From Udaeobacter sp025935755 (lineage in GTDB: Bacteria; Verrucomicrobiota; Verrucomicrobiia; Chthoniobacterales; UBA10450), in contig DASUKN010000105.1 of NCBI GenBank assembly GCA_036278715.1, forward strand, positions 13,103 to 77,102: DNA of 64,000 nt. Direction: 5' to 3'. The position numbers and the translations under genes are program-made. The notes beneath the pieces are model-generated. The model saw only the letters and a list, made by a program, of their open reading frames with translations, was not told the DNA's origin and made no database searches. Below are positions 17,374-25,419 of the stretch, piece by piece. Positions within the stretch are counted from its first letter, which is position 1. Each line of letters begins with the position of its first letter.

Positions 17374-17589
17374 ATGCTCGACCTCACTCTGGGATGCCTC
17401 AAATGGGCCGCGGTCGGCTTTGTCGTCGCGTTCTTCCTTATGAAACTGTTCGAGGCCAGTCAAATTCACGACGACATTCCCAAACCAGCATTCAAGATAC
17501 GACAGACCAAACGCGCCACACTCGTGTTATCGACTTTCGCGGCAATGCTTTCCGCCTTGGTATGGCTCCTCGTCCAAAAGTTGGACTGA
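17374..17589 (+). CDS. Small membrane protein
   Basis: A 71-residue protein with two predicted membrane helices (about residues 10-25 and 48-66) separated by a polar loop (EASQIHDDIPKPAFKIRQTK). The arrangement of charges suggests both ends inside the periplasm or both in the cytoplasm. No homologue family is recognised. An overlapping frame from 17322 is a shadow. The gene is followed by a repeat array. Moderately likely to be real. Confidence 0.5.
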   Translation: MLDLTLGCLKWAAVGFVVAFFLMKLFEASQIHDDIPKPAFKIRQTKRATLVLSTFAAMLSALVWLLVQKLD

Positions 17590-17609
17590 GCCCATCGGCA
17601 CTTGAGACT

Positions 17610-17757
17610 GGTGGATCAGCGTCTTAAGCCATCGCGTTGGGACAACGCGATCCACCTTTAATCCCGAAGTTCAAGCGCGAATACTTGGTGAAACGCGTTG
17701 TCCCCAACGCGTTGGCAGCGTCCGAGTCATCGCGTTGGGGACAACGCGATCCACCTC
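17610..17757. repeat. Inverted array of a REP-like element
   Basis: Three copies of a palindromic motif: CGCGTTGGGACAACGCG at 17633-17649, its reverse complement form CGCGTTGTCCCCAACGCG at 17694-17711, and CGCGTTGGGGACAACGCG at 17731-17748. Copies one and three are followed by GATCCACCT, and GGTGGATC at 17610-17617 closes the array on the left. The spacing is irregular and there are no unique equal-length spacers, so this is not a CRISPR. Confidence 0.75.
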
Positions 17758-17777
17758 CGAACTTGTCGACAAAAACG

Positions 17778-18533
17778 TCATCCCAAATAAAATCCACCGT
17801 TCACGTTGAGCACTTGTCCGGTGATGTAACTTGCCATTGGCGATGCCAGGAATAGCGCGGCATCGACAATCTCGTGGGCTTCGCCGAGGCGCCCGAGCGG
17901 AATTTGTTTGATGAAATTCTGTGTCACTTCCTCCGGCATGCCTTTGCTCATTCCGACATCGATGAATCCAGGTGCAATGGCGTTCACGGTGATGTTCTGG
18001 CGCGCAAACTCGCGTGCTGAAACCTTGGTGAGCGCAATGATTCCAGCTTTGCTCGACGAATAATTGGCCTGGCCAAACAGCCCCATCTGGCCGCTCACGG
18101 ACGACATGTTGATTACTCGTCCGCCATCACGGAGAATCGCTGCCGCTTTCTGCGTGACTGTGAAGGTTCCGATGAGATTCACGCGGATGACGCTCTCGAA
18201 CTCATTTAGAGACATTTTTTTGATCGTGCGATCACTAATGATGCCGGAATTGTTTATCAGGATGTCGAGTCCGCGGCGTTGATCCTGTATCTGCTTCATC
18301 ATCGCTTCGGTCTGCTGAGGCTGTGTCACGTCGCACTCGATCACCAGCGGATCATTCAGTTCGTTCGCTACTCCCAGGGCATCAGCTTTGTTTCGTCCCA
18401 GCTCGTCGGCCACGTAGTTCACCACACATTGCGCACCGCGTGTGCCGAAAGCTTTAATCATCTCGGCGCCAATTCCGCGCGAGCTGCCTGTAACCAGCGC
18501 AACTTTTCCGCTAAAATCGAAAGGATCCTTCAT
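17778..18533 (-). CDS. fabG: 3-oxoacyl-ACP reductase family SDR
   Basis: A 251-residue short-chain dehydrogenase of the FabG type: NAD(P)-binding TGSSRGIG at about residues 16-23, NNSG, the catalytic YSSSK, and the C-terminal YITGQVLNVNGG typical of 3-oxoacyl-ACP reductases. FabG reduces 3-oxoacyl-ACP in fatty-acid elongation; paralogues also serve polyketide or acetoacetyl-CoA pathways, so the exact substrate is not certain. The start at 18533 is fixed by the first residues (MKDPFDFSGKVALVTG) and by a 4-base ATGA overlap with the upstream membrane-protein gene. No acyl-carrier genes are nearby. Confidence 0.88.
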   Translation of the reverse strand: MKDPFDFSGKVALVTGSSRGIGAEMIKAFGTRGAQCVVNYVADELGRNKADALGVANELNDPLVIECDVTQPQQTEAMMKQIQDQRRGLDILINNSGIISDRTIKKMSLNEFESVIRVNLIGTFTVTQKAAAILRDGGRVINMSSVSGQMGLFGQANYSSSKAGIIALTKVSAREFARQNITVNAIAPGFIDVGMSKGMPEEVTQNFIKQIPLGRLGEAHEIVDAALFLASPMASYITGQVLNVNGGFYLG

Positions 18534-18997
18534 GATTGCCGTGCTTGTTGAGAGTAGTGGCTCACAATCAATGCGCACGGCAAACCGATCAACGAAATAT
18601 GAATGGCAATGGCCAGCAAATCGTTCCCGAGCCGGTGCCGAAACGTCGGAAACACCGTTGGCAATACCAACCAGTACATCACAACGTAAACGCCGATCCC
18701 GTACAACATGCCCGACACGACGGGATGAAGCGTCAGAAATCCGATCTTCCGGCTGGCCAGATAAAAAATGGTGACGACCATAAACGCGACGAAAAAGTGC
18801 AGCGCCAAACCGAGCCCGGCCGTTATCACTCCGCCGTCGAACGAGTTCGCGCCCAGCAATCCAGCGGCGATCCCTTGTAATCCGCGCCGTGCACCTACGC
18901 CGCGTTGCCACCAGATCACCAACGCAGATGAAATATCCAAAACACCGACCACCAAACCGGCTGTAAGGATCGCACGAAGCGCCCCGCAGTTTTTCAT
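18530..18997 (-). CDS. Integral membrane protein, unknown
   Basis: A 155-residue protein with four predicted membrane helices (about residues 8-28, 60-82, 92-115 and 127-145). The loop after helix one has the charged stretch WWQRGVGARRGLQGIAAGLLG, a pattern I associate with a conserved hypothetical membrane family of soil bacteria. Its stop codon overlaps the start of the fabG-like gene (ATGA), so the two are translationally coupled. No transport motif is seen. Function unknown. Confidence 0.75.
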   Translation of the reverse strand: MKNCGALRAILTAGLVVGVLDISSALVIWWQRGVGARRGLQGIAAGLLGANSFDGGVITAGLGLALHFFVAFMVVTIFYLASRKIGFLTLHPVVSGMLYGIGVYVVMYWLVLPTVFPTFRHRLGNDLLAIAIHISLIGLPCALIVSHYSQQARQS

Positions 18998-19103
18998 AGG
19001 TTTCGGCGGAGCTTACTCAGGAACGGCGAAAATTAGGAAGCAAAGAAATAATCACCGCGAAATGGACTACTTGCTGCAAATCAGTAATCTGCGCTGCGAC
19101 GGG

Positions 19104-19121
19104 CACCCGCCACGGCGGGTG
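19104..19121. repeat. Short hairpin repeat
   Basis: The arms CACCCGCC and GGCGGGTG are separated by two bases, and it lies in the 240-base gap upstream of the B12-GTPase gene. There is no T run. It resembles the other short REP-like hairpins of the window; a terminator or an attenuator is less likely. Confidence 0.45.
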
Positions 19122-19237
19122 TACTCCGAGGCCAGCGTCTCAAATCTTTGGAGGAACGGAAAAACAGAAAGTGGGATAAACATTCATCAGTTTTCCTGGT
19201 TTCTCGGATCGCAGATTGTTGTTAACTCTTGAAAGAA

Positions 19238-20410
19238 ATGTCTTCTCCCATTCGAATTCTAACCGCAGTTCCGATTTGTGATGGCCACGACAGCGCGATC
19301 AACACAATCAATCTGGAATTCATTCGCCACGGGATCGAGGTGATTTATCTCGGTTATCACCGCTCAGTTAGCGACATCGTCCGTGCCGGCATCCAGGAAG
19401 ACGTCCGCGCGATTGGGATTTCCAGTTACAACGGCGGACACATCGAATTTTTCGCGGCCGTTGTCGATCTTCTGCGCAAAAAAGGCGCGGACGATATCAA
19501 GGTTTTCGGGGGCGGAGGCGGCACCATCACGCGTGACGACGCGACAAAGATGAGACGCAAAGGTGTCGACGAAATTTTCTTCGCGGGCACATCACTCGAC
19601 GACATGGTGAAATTTGTGCATCAACGATACGGTAAACCCCGAAGCAGACGTCCCCGGCCGCAATCGTTTGATCAGGAACTCGCGCATAAGCTAACTCAGA
19701 TCGAGGAAGTATACGGGAGTGGAAACAGAAAACGTCCAACGCCGAGGTTTTCGCGCGCGAAGCGTGCTTTGAACTGCGGCGGCTTGACGCCCCTTTCGCC
19801 ACGCACGTCGAAGGTCATTGGATTTACCGGCCCTGGCGGCGCGGGTAAAACGACGCTGATCGACGAGCTTGTTCTGCGGTTCCTGCATCGCAATTCGAAG
19901 GGACGCATCGCGATTTTGTCGCACGACCCCAGCGTAGTTGGCGAAGGCGCGTTGCTGGGCGATCGCGCGACGATGATCAATTCGCAGCACGACCGGGTGT
20001 TCATGCGCAGCATGGCGACACGCGGCCAAGCAGGCGGACTTTCCCCTGCAACCCACGATTGTCTCGCTTTACTGGCACAATCGAATTTCGATTACGTCAT
20101 CATCGAGACCGTAGGCACCGGCCAGGAAGCGATGCCGTTTCAGAAAAATGGAATCGTCGACTCAACCGTGCTGGTAATGAATCCCGATTACGGTAGCCGG
20201 TTGCAGTTGCAGAAGATCGTAATGCTCGATTTGGCTGACATTGTGGTGGTGAACAAGAGCGATCTTCAGAGGGCCCGCACCGCGCACACCGAAATCGAGC
20301 AGCGGCTGGACCAAAACCGAAGGCATCAACAGTTGGTCGATACCGTGGCAAAACGGCACCGCGACTCTGGCGCGGATCGGTTGTTTGAGTTAATCTCAGA
20401 TCGTCAGTAA
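19238..20410 (+). CDS. B12-binding-MeaB GTPase subunit (split IcmF)
   Basis: A 390-residue protein with two domains in IcmF order. Residues about 1-130 are a cobalamin-binding domain: DGHDSA supplies the base-off axial histidine His17, followed by SSYNGGH and FGGGGGT. Residues about 190-390 form a MeaB/ArgK-like G3E GTPase: Walker A GPGGAGKTT at 198-206, and NKSD for guanine binding. In IcmF these domains are fused to the isobutyryl-CoA mutase catalytic domain, which here is a separate gene downstream. The GTPase protects and loads the cofactor. ATG 19238 is chosen over TTG 19229, since it opens directly at the first strand. Confidence 0.87.
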   Translation: MSSPIRILTAVPICDGHDSAINTINLEFIRHGIEVIYLGYHRSVSDIVRAGIQEDVRAIGISSYNGGHIEFFAAVVDLLRKKGADDIKVFGGGGGTITRDDATKMRRKGVDEIFFAGTSLDDMVKFVHQRYGKPRSRRPRPQSFDQELAHKLTQIEEVYGSGNRKRPTPRFSRAKRALNCGGLTPLSPRTSKVIGFTGPGGAGKTTLIDELVLRFLHRNSKGRIAILSHDPSVVGEGALLGDRATMINSQHDRVFMRSMATRGQAGGLSPATHDCLALLAQSNFDYVIIETVGTGQEAMPFQKNGIVDSTVLVMNPDYGSRLQLQKIVMLDLADIVVVNKSDLQRARTAHTEIEQRLDQNRRHQQLVDTVAKRHRDSGADRLFELISDRQ

Positions 20411-20416
20411 ACACGC

Positions 20417-20535
20417 TGTCATGTCGAGCGGAGTCGCTGCAACGAAATGCGGAGCATGAGGCCAGGGTTTCAAACATCTCTGGAAATCTCAGCGCTCTTG
20501 TAATCAGAGATTCCTCGACTGCGCTCGGAATGACA
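20417..20535. repeat. TGTCAT-family dispersed repeat
   Basis: A 119-base element beginning TGTCATGTCGAGCG and ending in GCGCTCGGAATGACA, so its ends are inverted repeats. It belongs to the same family as the element inside the flavoprotein gene at 27781-27923. It occupies almost all of the 145-base gap between the two genes of the split mutase. Confidence 0.75.
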
Positions 20536-20555
20536 AAACGATTAAAGGAAATTGT

Positions 20556-22370
20556 ATGAGCAAGCTCGGACAAGTCGTCGAATCGGTTGAAAATTATAAC
20601 AAATTCGTTCTCGATCAGGTGAAGCGCGCGCGCACTGATCAAAAATTCGGACGCGATCTGCTGGGACGCTGGAACGATACAAAAGCAAAAATTCCCGTTA
20701 CGCGCACACCGACCGGCTTGCCGCTGCCGCGTCTCGCGTTGCCTGAGATCGACGAGCCCGGCGAGATTGCGCGTTTCATTTTTGGAGAAGGTTTGCCGGG
20801 CCAATTTCCTTATCTCAACGCCGCGTATCCCGAGATGTACCTGGAGCCGATCCGCGAGATCGAGAGTTTCGATAAGAACGGCAGTCGGAGCCGGAGTGCC
20901 CTCGATACCGGCAAGAAGCTCACACAACCTGAAGAGCCTACGCGTTTGTTCTCCGGCCTGATGCTGGCTGAAGACACAAACGAGCGGTTTCACTACTTAA
21001 CGCGGCACCAACGCACTCATCGGCTCAGCACGGCCTTCGATGGGCCGACCCTTTACGGGCTCGATAGCGATGCGGACGGTGTTTTTGGGAAAATCGGCGA
21101 GGGGGGCGTGGCCATCGATACCGTCGAAGACATGGTACGCCTGTACGACGGATTCGATCTGGGCTCTGCGAACTTCTCCGCTTCAATGACCATCAGCGGT
21201 CCGGCCCCAATGATCATGGCCATGTACATCGCCGCCGCCAAAAGGCGGTTTGGTCCCAAAGTCGTTTCGAGATTGCGCGGCACGGTTCAGGCCGACATTT
21301 TCAAAGAAGTCCAGGCACAGAACGAAACCATTTTCCCGATCGAACCGTCGCTGCGGTTTCTGGCCGATATGGTGGAGTTCACTACGCGCGAAATGCCGCG
21401 TTGGTATCCAATCTCGATCAGCGGTTATCACATCGGCGAGGCGGGGTCGACGCCGGTCCAACAGGCGGCCTACACGCTTTCCAACGGTTTTGCTTACGCG
21501 GAGATGTTCGCCGCGCGCGGCATCCCGGTCGACCAATTCGGGCCAAGACTTTCCTTTTTTCTAGATTGCGGACTGGACGCGGAGTACATCGCGCTCTCGC
21601 GCGTGTCGCGCCGGATCTGGGCGATCGGAATGCGCGATGTGTTCGGCGCAGGTGCGAGAGCGCAGTTGTTCAAATTGCATACTCAAACCAGCGGGCGCTC
21701 GTTAATTGCCGCCGAATTCAAAAACAATCTTACCCGGACGGCCACGGAACTGATTCTATGCTACATGAACGCTACGAATTCGTGTCACTCCAATAGCGCG
21801 GACGAACCGTTCACCACGCCGAGTGAAGAATGGATCCGGCTCGCGGCGCACGGCCAGGCGATTCTGCTGGAGGAATCGGGTATTTTCAAACACACCATGA
21901 ACATGTTGAGCGGTTCGCCCGGTATGAAAGCGGTAGAGCGCGCTGTCGAAGCGGCGATCCTGAATGAGTTCCGCGAAATCGAGCGGCTCGGAGGCGTGCT
22001 CGCTGCGGTGGAAGAGCGATATCAACGCAGTCAGATTCAAAATGCCGCGCATCGGTACGAACAACAGATTTACGACGGAACTCGCCCCATCATTGGCTTG
22101 AACAAGTATCGCGACAACGATGAGGACGCTCCGGAGGTGAAGCTCGTTCGCACGCCCCGAGCGAAACAGCAGTTGCAAGTCGATCGGGTGCAAAAGTTCA
22201 AAAAGAAAAACGCCGAAAAAGCAAAACGCGCGTTGGACCAGCTCGCAACGGTTGCCGAGCGCGGCGACAATGTTTTCCCTGCTCTGCTTGAAGCAGCCGA
22301 AGTCTGTTCGTTAGGCCAGATCACCGGTCGGTTGCAGGAAGTCGTCGGCCGTTTTCGGCCGATGGTATAG
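20556..22370 (+). CDS. Acyl-CoA mutase catalytic subunit (IcmF-like)
   Basis: A 604-residue protein matching the methylmalonyl-CoA/isobutyryl-CoA mutase TIM-barrel domain. The beginning GEGLPGQFPYLNAAYPEMY is followed by the typical PTRLFSGLMLAEDTNERFHYL and LSTAFDGPTLYG. It carries no cobalamin domain of its own; that lies in the preceding gene with the GTPase. The reaction is a radical 1,2-rearrangement of a branched acyl-CoA, with substrate probably isobutyryl-CoA or a relative rather than methylmalonyl-CoA; this is inferred from the IcmF-type context. The ATG has AAAGGAAA 6 bases upstream, a good ribosome site. The C-terminal part (about 505-604) has the usual helical IcmF tail with AKQQLQVDRVQKFKKKN. 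Confidence 0.87.
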   Translation: MSKLGQVVESVENYNKFVLDQVKRARTDQKFGRDLLGRWNDTKAKIPVTRTPTGLPLPRLALPEIDEPGEIARFIFGEGLPGQFPYLNAAYPEMYLEPIREIESFDKNGSRSRSALDTGKKLTQPEEPTRLFSGLMLAEDTNERFHYLTRHQRTHRLSTAFDGPTLYGLDSDADGVFGKIGEGGVAIDTVEDMVRLYDGFDLGSANFSASMTISGPAPMIMAMYIAAAKRRFGPKVVSRLRGTVQADIFKEVQAQNETIFPIEPSLRFLADMVEFTTREMPRWYPISISGYHIGEAGSTPVQQAAYTLSNGFAYAEMFAARGIPVDQFGPRLSFFLDCGLDAEYIALSRVSRRIWAIGMRDVFGAGARAQLFKLHTQTSGRSLIAAEFKNNLTRTATELILCYMNATNSCHSNSADEPFTTPSEEWIRLAAHGQAILLEESGIFKHTMNMLSGSPGMKAVERAVEAAILNEFREIERLGGVLAAVEERYQRSQIQNAAHRYEQQIYDGTRPIIGLNKYRDNDEDAPEVKLVRTPRAKQQLQVDRVQKFKKKNAEKAKRALDQLATVAERGDNVFPALLEAAEVCSLGQITGRLQEVVGRFRPMV

Positions 22371-22376
22371 CACGCA

Positions 22377-22486
22377 CGTAGCACGCCTATACTGGCTGTG
22401 GGCTGGCGGGCATCTCGGCTGCCCAACCTTGTAACACACGCACGCAAGATGCCCGCATGCCCAACAGTCAGCATGCTTGTGCTACG
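22377..22486. repeat. MITE-like nested inverted repeat
   Basis: Outer arms CGTAGCAC (22377-22384) and GTGCTACG (22479-22486) enclose inner arms GCGGGCATCT (22406-22415) and AGATGCCCGC (22447-22456). The 110-base nested palindrome ends 9 bases before the start codon of the DUF72 gene. It has no coding sequence of its own. Confidence 0.65.
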
Positions 22487-22495
22487 ATTACTCGT

Positions 22496-23224
22496 ATGCC
22501 AGGGAAAACGTACATCGGCACCAGTGGTTGGAATTATAAAACCTGGCGTGCCGATTTCTATGGCGACAAGCCCCAAAAACGATGGCTCCGGTTTTGCGCG
22601 GAACATTTCACCTCAATCGAAGTAAACGGCACGTTTTACCGGCTCCAGCCGCCAAGCACGTTTCAAAAATGGCGGGACGAAACTCCGGACGGATTTCCGT
22701 TTGCCATCAAAGGACATCGCTACGTCACCCACAACAAAAAGCTAATCGACGTCGAAGAACCGGTGATTCGTTGCCGCGATGCTGCGGCTCCACTCGGCAC
22801 ACGATTGGCTGCTGTGGTGTGGCAGCTTCCCGCATTTTTTAAAAAGAACATCGAGCGACTTGGAAAGTTTTTAGAAGCACTGCGGCTCTGGGAAACCACG
22901 CGACATGCCATCGAGTTTCGTCACAAGACGTGGTTCGATGACGAAGTAGCCCAATGTCTGACCAAACACGCAGTCGCGATCTGTATGTCCGACGCGCCGG
23001 ATTGGCCGATGTGGGACCGGGTGACGACGGATCTCGTTTACATCCGGTTACACGGACACACGCGGAAATACGCGTCGAATTATAGCAAGCCCTCGCTCAA
23101 AAACTGGGCAAATCGAGTCCGCACCTGGCTCGACGAGAATCGCGACGTCCACGTTTACTTCGACAATGACGCCGAAGGCGCCGCGCCGAGGAACGCGCTG
23201 ACACTGCTGGAAATGCTGCGCTAA
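22496..23224 (+). CDS. DUF72 family protein
   Basis: A 242-residue TIM-barrel protein of the DUF72/YecE family. Key features are GTSGWNYKTW at the N-terminus, HFTSIEVNGTFYRLQ, the strand FAIKGHRYVTHN, LAAVVWQLPAFFKK, VYIRLHGH in the C-terminal half, and HVYFDNDAEGAAPRNA at the end. The biochemical role is not established; relatives have been discussed as nuclease-like or sugar-isomerase-like. The ATG at 22496 is preferred since residues before it read through the adjacent repeat. No operon partner is visible. Confidence 0.86.
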   Translation: MPGKTYIGTSGWNYKTWRADFYGDKPQKRWLRFCAEHFTSIEVNGTFYRLQPPSTFQKWRDETPDGFPFAIKGHRYVTHNKKLIDVEEPVIRCRDAAAPLGTRLAAVVWQLPAFFKKNIERLGKFLEALRLWETTRHAIEFRHKTWFDDEVAQCLTKHAVAICMSDAPDWPMWDRVTTDLVYIRLHGHTRKYASNYSKPSLKNWANRVRTWLDENRDVHVYFDNDAEGAAPRNALTLLEMLR

Positions 23225-23240
23225 CAAATCCGATCTCATT

Positions 23241-23344
23241 AACACCGGTCTTTAGACCGGTGTTTGTCAAGATGGCCGACAAAGCCGTTTCAACGGCTTT
23301 GTAAAGAGGAACAAGACTATGTCCGCGGAGCCGTTGAAACGGCT
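23241..23344. repeat. Cluster of three short hairpins
   Basis: AACACCGGTC/GACCGGTGTT (23241-23263), AAAGCCGTT/AACGGCTTT (23281-23300) and AGCCGTT/AACGGCT around GAA (23329-23344) form three inverted repeats between convergent genes. The first may act as a terminator but has only a short T stretch. The last two share the AGCCGTT arms, in opposite base order around the loop, and look like copies of one element. Confidence 0.6.
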
Positions 23345-23387
23345 GGTGACGCAGCATCAAAAGCATCTGGTTGAAGCCAGGCGCTAA

Positions 23388-24176
23388 TCAGATGCGTTTC
23401 TGGCAATGCGCGCAAAACCATGAAGTGCGACCGCCGATCGTTGCTGATTGCAACGCGCGGCCGCAACGCGGACATCTGCCGCGTTTTTCACGACGTGTCA
23501 GCAGCCAGGATTTCGGCAAACGATTGAAATCGGTTTTCAACGCAATCGCTTTGGCCAGCACCTGCCGGGTCGCGCGAAACAGCCTCGCCAGATCCTTGTC
23601 TCGCAACCTGGCAGCTTCACTGGCCGGGTGCATGCGTGCCCGGAAAAGAATTTCATCGGCATAAAGATTGCCAATCCCGGCGATCAACTGCTGGTTCAAC
23701 AAAATCGCTTTCGTCGCGCCGCGGTGTTTTGAAAGAATTGCTTTGAATCCCGGGAAACTAATTTCGAGTGCGTCAGGACCAAGGCCGCGTGTTCGCAAAA
23801 ATTTTTCGACATTCTCAATCAATCCGACCTCGCCAAATTTTCGTTGATCGTCGAACGCCAGAGCGCAGCTGTTTGAGAAGCGAAAAATCACACGCGCGGT
23901 TTTCGGTGCCACCTTGTCATGTTTCAGGTACTCAAGCGCCCCAGTCATGCCGAAATGCAACCGCAACCAAAGCTCGTCACCGGCCCGCACAAACAAATGT
24001 TTGCCGTGGCGCTCACTTTTTTGGAACCGGCGCCCTCTCAGTCGCCGCCCCAGTTCACGCGCGGAAATACGTTCCAATACATACGAGTCGTGCACTTCGA
24101 CGTTGCTGATTCGCTGGTGCAATGAGGTGCTGTCCAAATATCGCTTGGACATTTCGACTTCCGGCAACTCTGGCAT
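23388..24176 (-). CDS. mutM: Formamidopyrimidine-DNA glycosylase
   Basis: A 262-residue base-excision DNA repair enzyme, which removes 8-oxoguanine and other oxidised purines and nicks the strand. The N-terminal catalytic proline is Pro2 and the PELPEVE sequence follows. HGKHLFVR, with the DNA-contacting lysine, and the NQQLIAGIGNLYADEILF helix-two-turn-helix are present. The C-terminal zinc finger is CPRCGRA to CAHCQK. Length is normal for the family. It is transcribed divergently from a uracil-DNA glycosylase gene, only 29 bases apart, so both repair genes probably share one control region. Confidence 0.95.
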   Translation of the reverse strand: MPELPEVEMSKRYLDSTSLHQRISNVEVHDSYVLERISARELGRRLRGRRFQKSERHGKHLFVRAGDELWLRLHFGMTGALEYLKHDKVAPKTARVIFRFSNSCALAFDDQRKFGEVGLIENVEKFLRTRGLGPDALEISFPGFKAILSKHRGATKAILLNQQLIAGIGNLYADEILFRARMHPASEAARLRDKDLARLFRATRQVLAKAIALKTDFNRLPKSWLLTRREKRGRCPRCGRALQSATIGGRTSWFCAHCQKRI

Positions 24177-24205
24177 CGCGCTTACGTTTGCACTTAGTTC
24201 AAACG

Positions 24206-24949
24206 ATGTCCCACAACCAATTGGATAAGTTTCTGCGACTGTTAAAAGCTTCCCCCTCCGGCGCGGTATTTAATCCGTGGTGGCAAATCGATGAGCAAAA
24301 CGACATCGGTCCGCACTCCCCAGCGATTCGCAGAAAACATTTGGCCGCCTATTTCCGCGAACGGCTCGGCAAGGTTCGAGTGGTGATCATCGGAGAAGCG
24401 CTCGGTTATCGCGGCGGTCATTTCAGCGGAATCCCAATGACTTCCGAGCGCATTCTGCTTGGAAAGCAGCCGGCAATCGCAGCCGCGCTGAGCGAGCGCC
24501 GAAACCGAAAACCGAATTCCAAGAACAGCGGTCATCACGGCAAGCCGGCACGACAGATCCTTTCGGGCTTGAGGCCGCGCCGCACCAGCAAACCGAGTGT
24601 TTGTGCGGATGGTTTTTCGGAACCGACGGCGACGATTGTGTGGGGCGCGTTGCTGAAGACTGGCGTGCCGCCAAACGAGTTCGTTTTGTGGAATGCATTT
24701 CCGTGGCATTCGTTCGATCCGCGACGGGGGCTTTTGAGCAATCGCGCGCCTGACAAGTCGGAACAACTTTGCGGTCGCGCTGTGTTGAAGGCCTTCCTGG
24801 AATTATTTCCTTGTGAGACAATCGTTTCACTGGGAAAGATCGCCGCCGCCCAGCTCGAGCAACTCGGCGTCAAAGGGCAGTGCGTTCGCCACCCGGCATC
24901 CGGCGGCGCCAAACTATTTCGCCAGCAGATCGCCGGGATTATCCGCTGA
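24206..24949 (+). CDS. Uracil-DNA glycosylase superfamily protein
   Basis: A 247-residue protein of the uracil-DNA glycosylase superfamily. The uracil-binding strand and water-activating motif are in VVIIGEALGYRGGHFSGIPMTSER, a second motif is ETIVSLGKIAAAQL, and VRHPASGGA closes the domain, where the usual H-P-S motif is seen. WNAFPWHSFDP is another conserved stretch. It lacks obvious iron-sulphur cysteines. Substrate specificity (uracil, hypoxanthine or thymine mismatch) cannot be told. ATG 24206 is chosen; the open frame further upstream overlaps the divergent mutM. Confidence 0.85.
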   Translation: MSHNQLDKFLRLLKASPSGAVFNPWWQIDEQNDIGPHSPAIRRKHLAAYFRERLGKVRVVIIGEALGYRGGHFSGIPMTSERILLGKQPAIAAALSERRNRKPNSKNSGHHGKPARQILSGLRPRRTSKPSVCADGFSEPTATIVWGALLKTGVPPNEFVLWNAFPWHSFDPRRGLLSNRAPDKSEQLCGRAVLKAFLELFPCETIVSLGKIAAAQLEQLGVKGQCVRHPASGGAKLFRQQIAGIIR

Positions 24950-25038
24950 TCGCCGCGTACACCAGGGGTTTACGGCACGCAGCTACGAAAGATTCAGAGC
25001 TCTTTTCTGTCGCTTGCAACCTGGTATGACATCACCGC

Positions 25039-25416
25039 GTGCTGACTCATAAATCTGGCGGTGGATGGACAGAACAAAAACTAAAGATTCTGGACAATTA
25101 CTTGGTCGCGTATTGCAGGATTTTTCAGATAAATCCAGGAGCAAAACACTTCGACACGATCGATGTCGATGCTTTCGCGGGAACAGGTCTCGTAACTCAG
25201 CGAAAAGACGCTGCCAAGGGAGCGAAGTTGGTGGCGAATCCGGATGGTGCGCTCGACCGATGAAAATCGAATGGACTCGGGAGATCTTTAAGGCGTGTCG
25301 AAAGCAAAATGTTTCCATTTTTCTTTAAGCAATGGGGCGGAGTCCGCAAAGACCTGACCGGTCGCTTACTTCGTGGGAGAACCTACGACGAGATGCCAGT
25401 CAGAGTGGCGGCATGA
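25039..25416 (+). pseudogene. Fused remnant of TcmP and DUF5131 genes
   Basis: Codons from 25039 to about 25220 encode the N-terminus of a three-Cys-motif partner protein (TcmP): WTEQKLKILDNYLVAYCRIF, then DVDAFAGTG. From about 25222, in another frame, the DNA encodes the C-terminus of a Gp37/Gp68-type DUF5131 protein: VGGESGWCARPMKIEW, then after a one-base shift in a T run PFFFKQWGGVRKDLTGRLLR, ending TYDEMP and a TGA at 25414-25416. Both genes are normally neighbours, so a deletion joined their ends. TcmP and DUF5131 full-length forms are each over 200 residues; almost everything is missing here. Neither part is expected to be functional. Confidence 0.7.
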
Positions 25417-25419
25417 GGT

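Noticed and set aside
17610..17757. Possible CRISPR array
   Set aside because: Repeats are palindromic, in both orientations, and the spacers are unequal; no cas genes.
20100..20993. 297-residue minus-strand open frame
   Set aside because: It runs through the TGTCAT repeat (giving VIPSAVEESLI) and antisense to both mutase genes.
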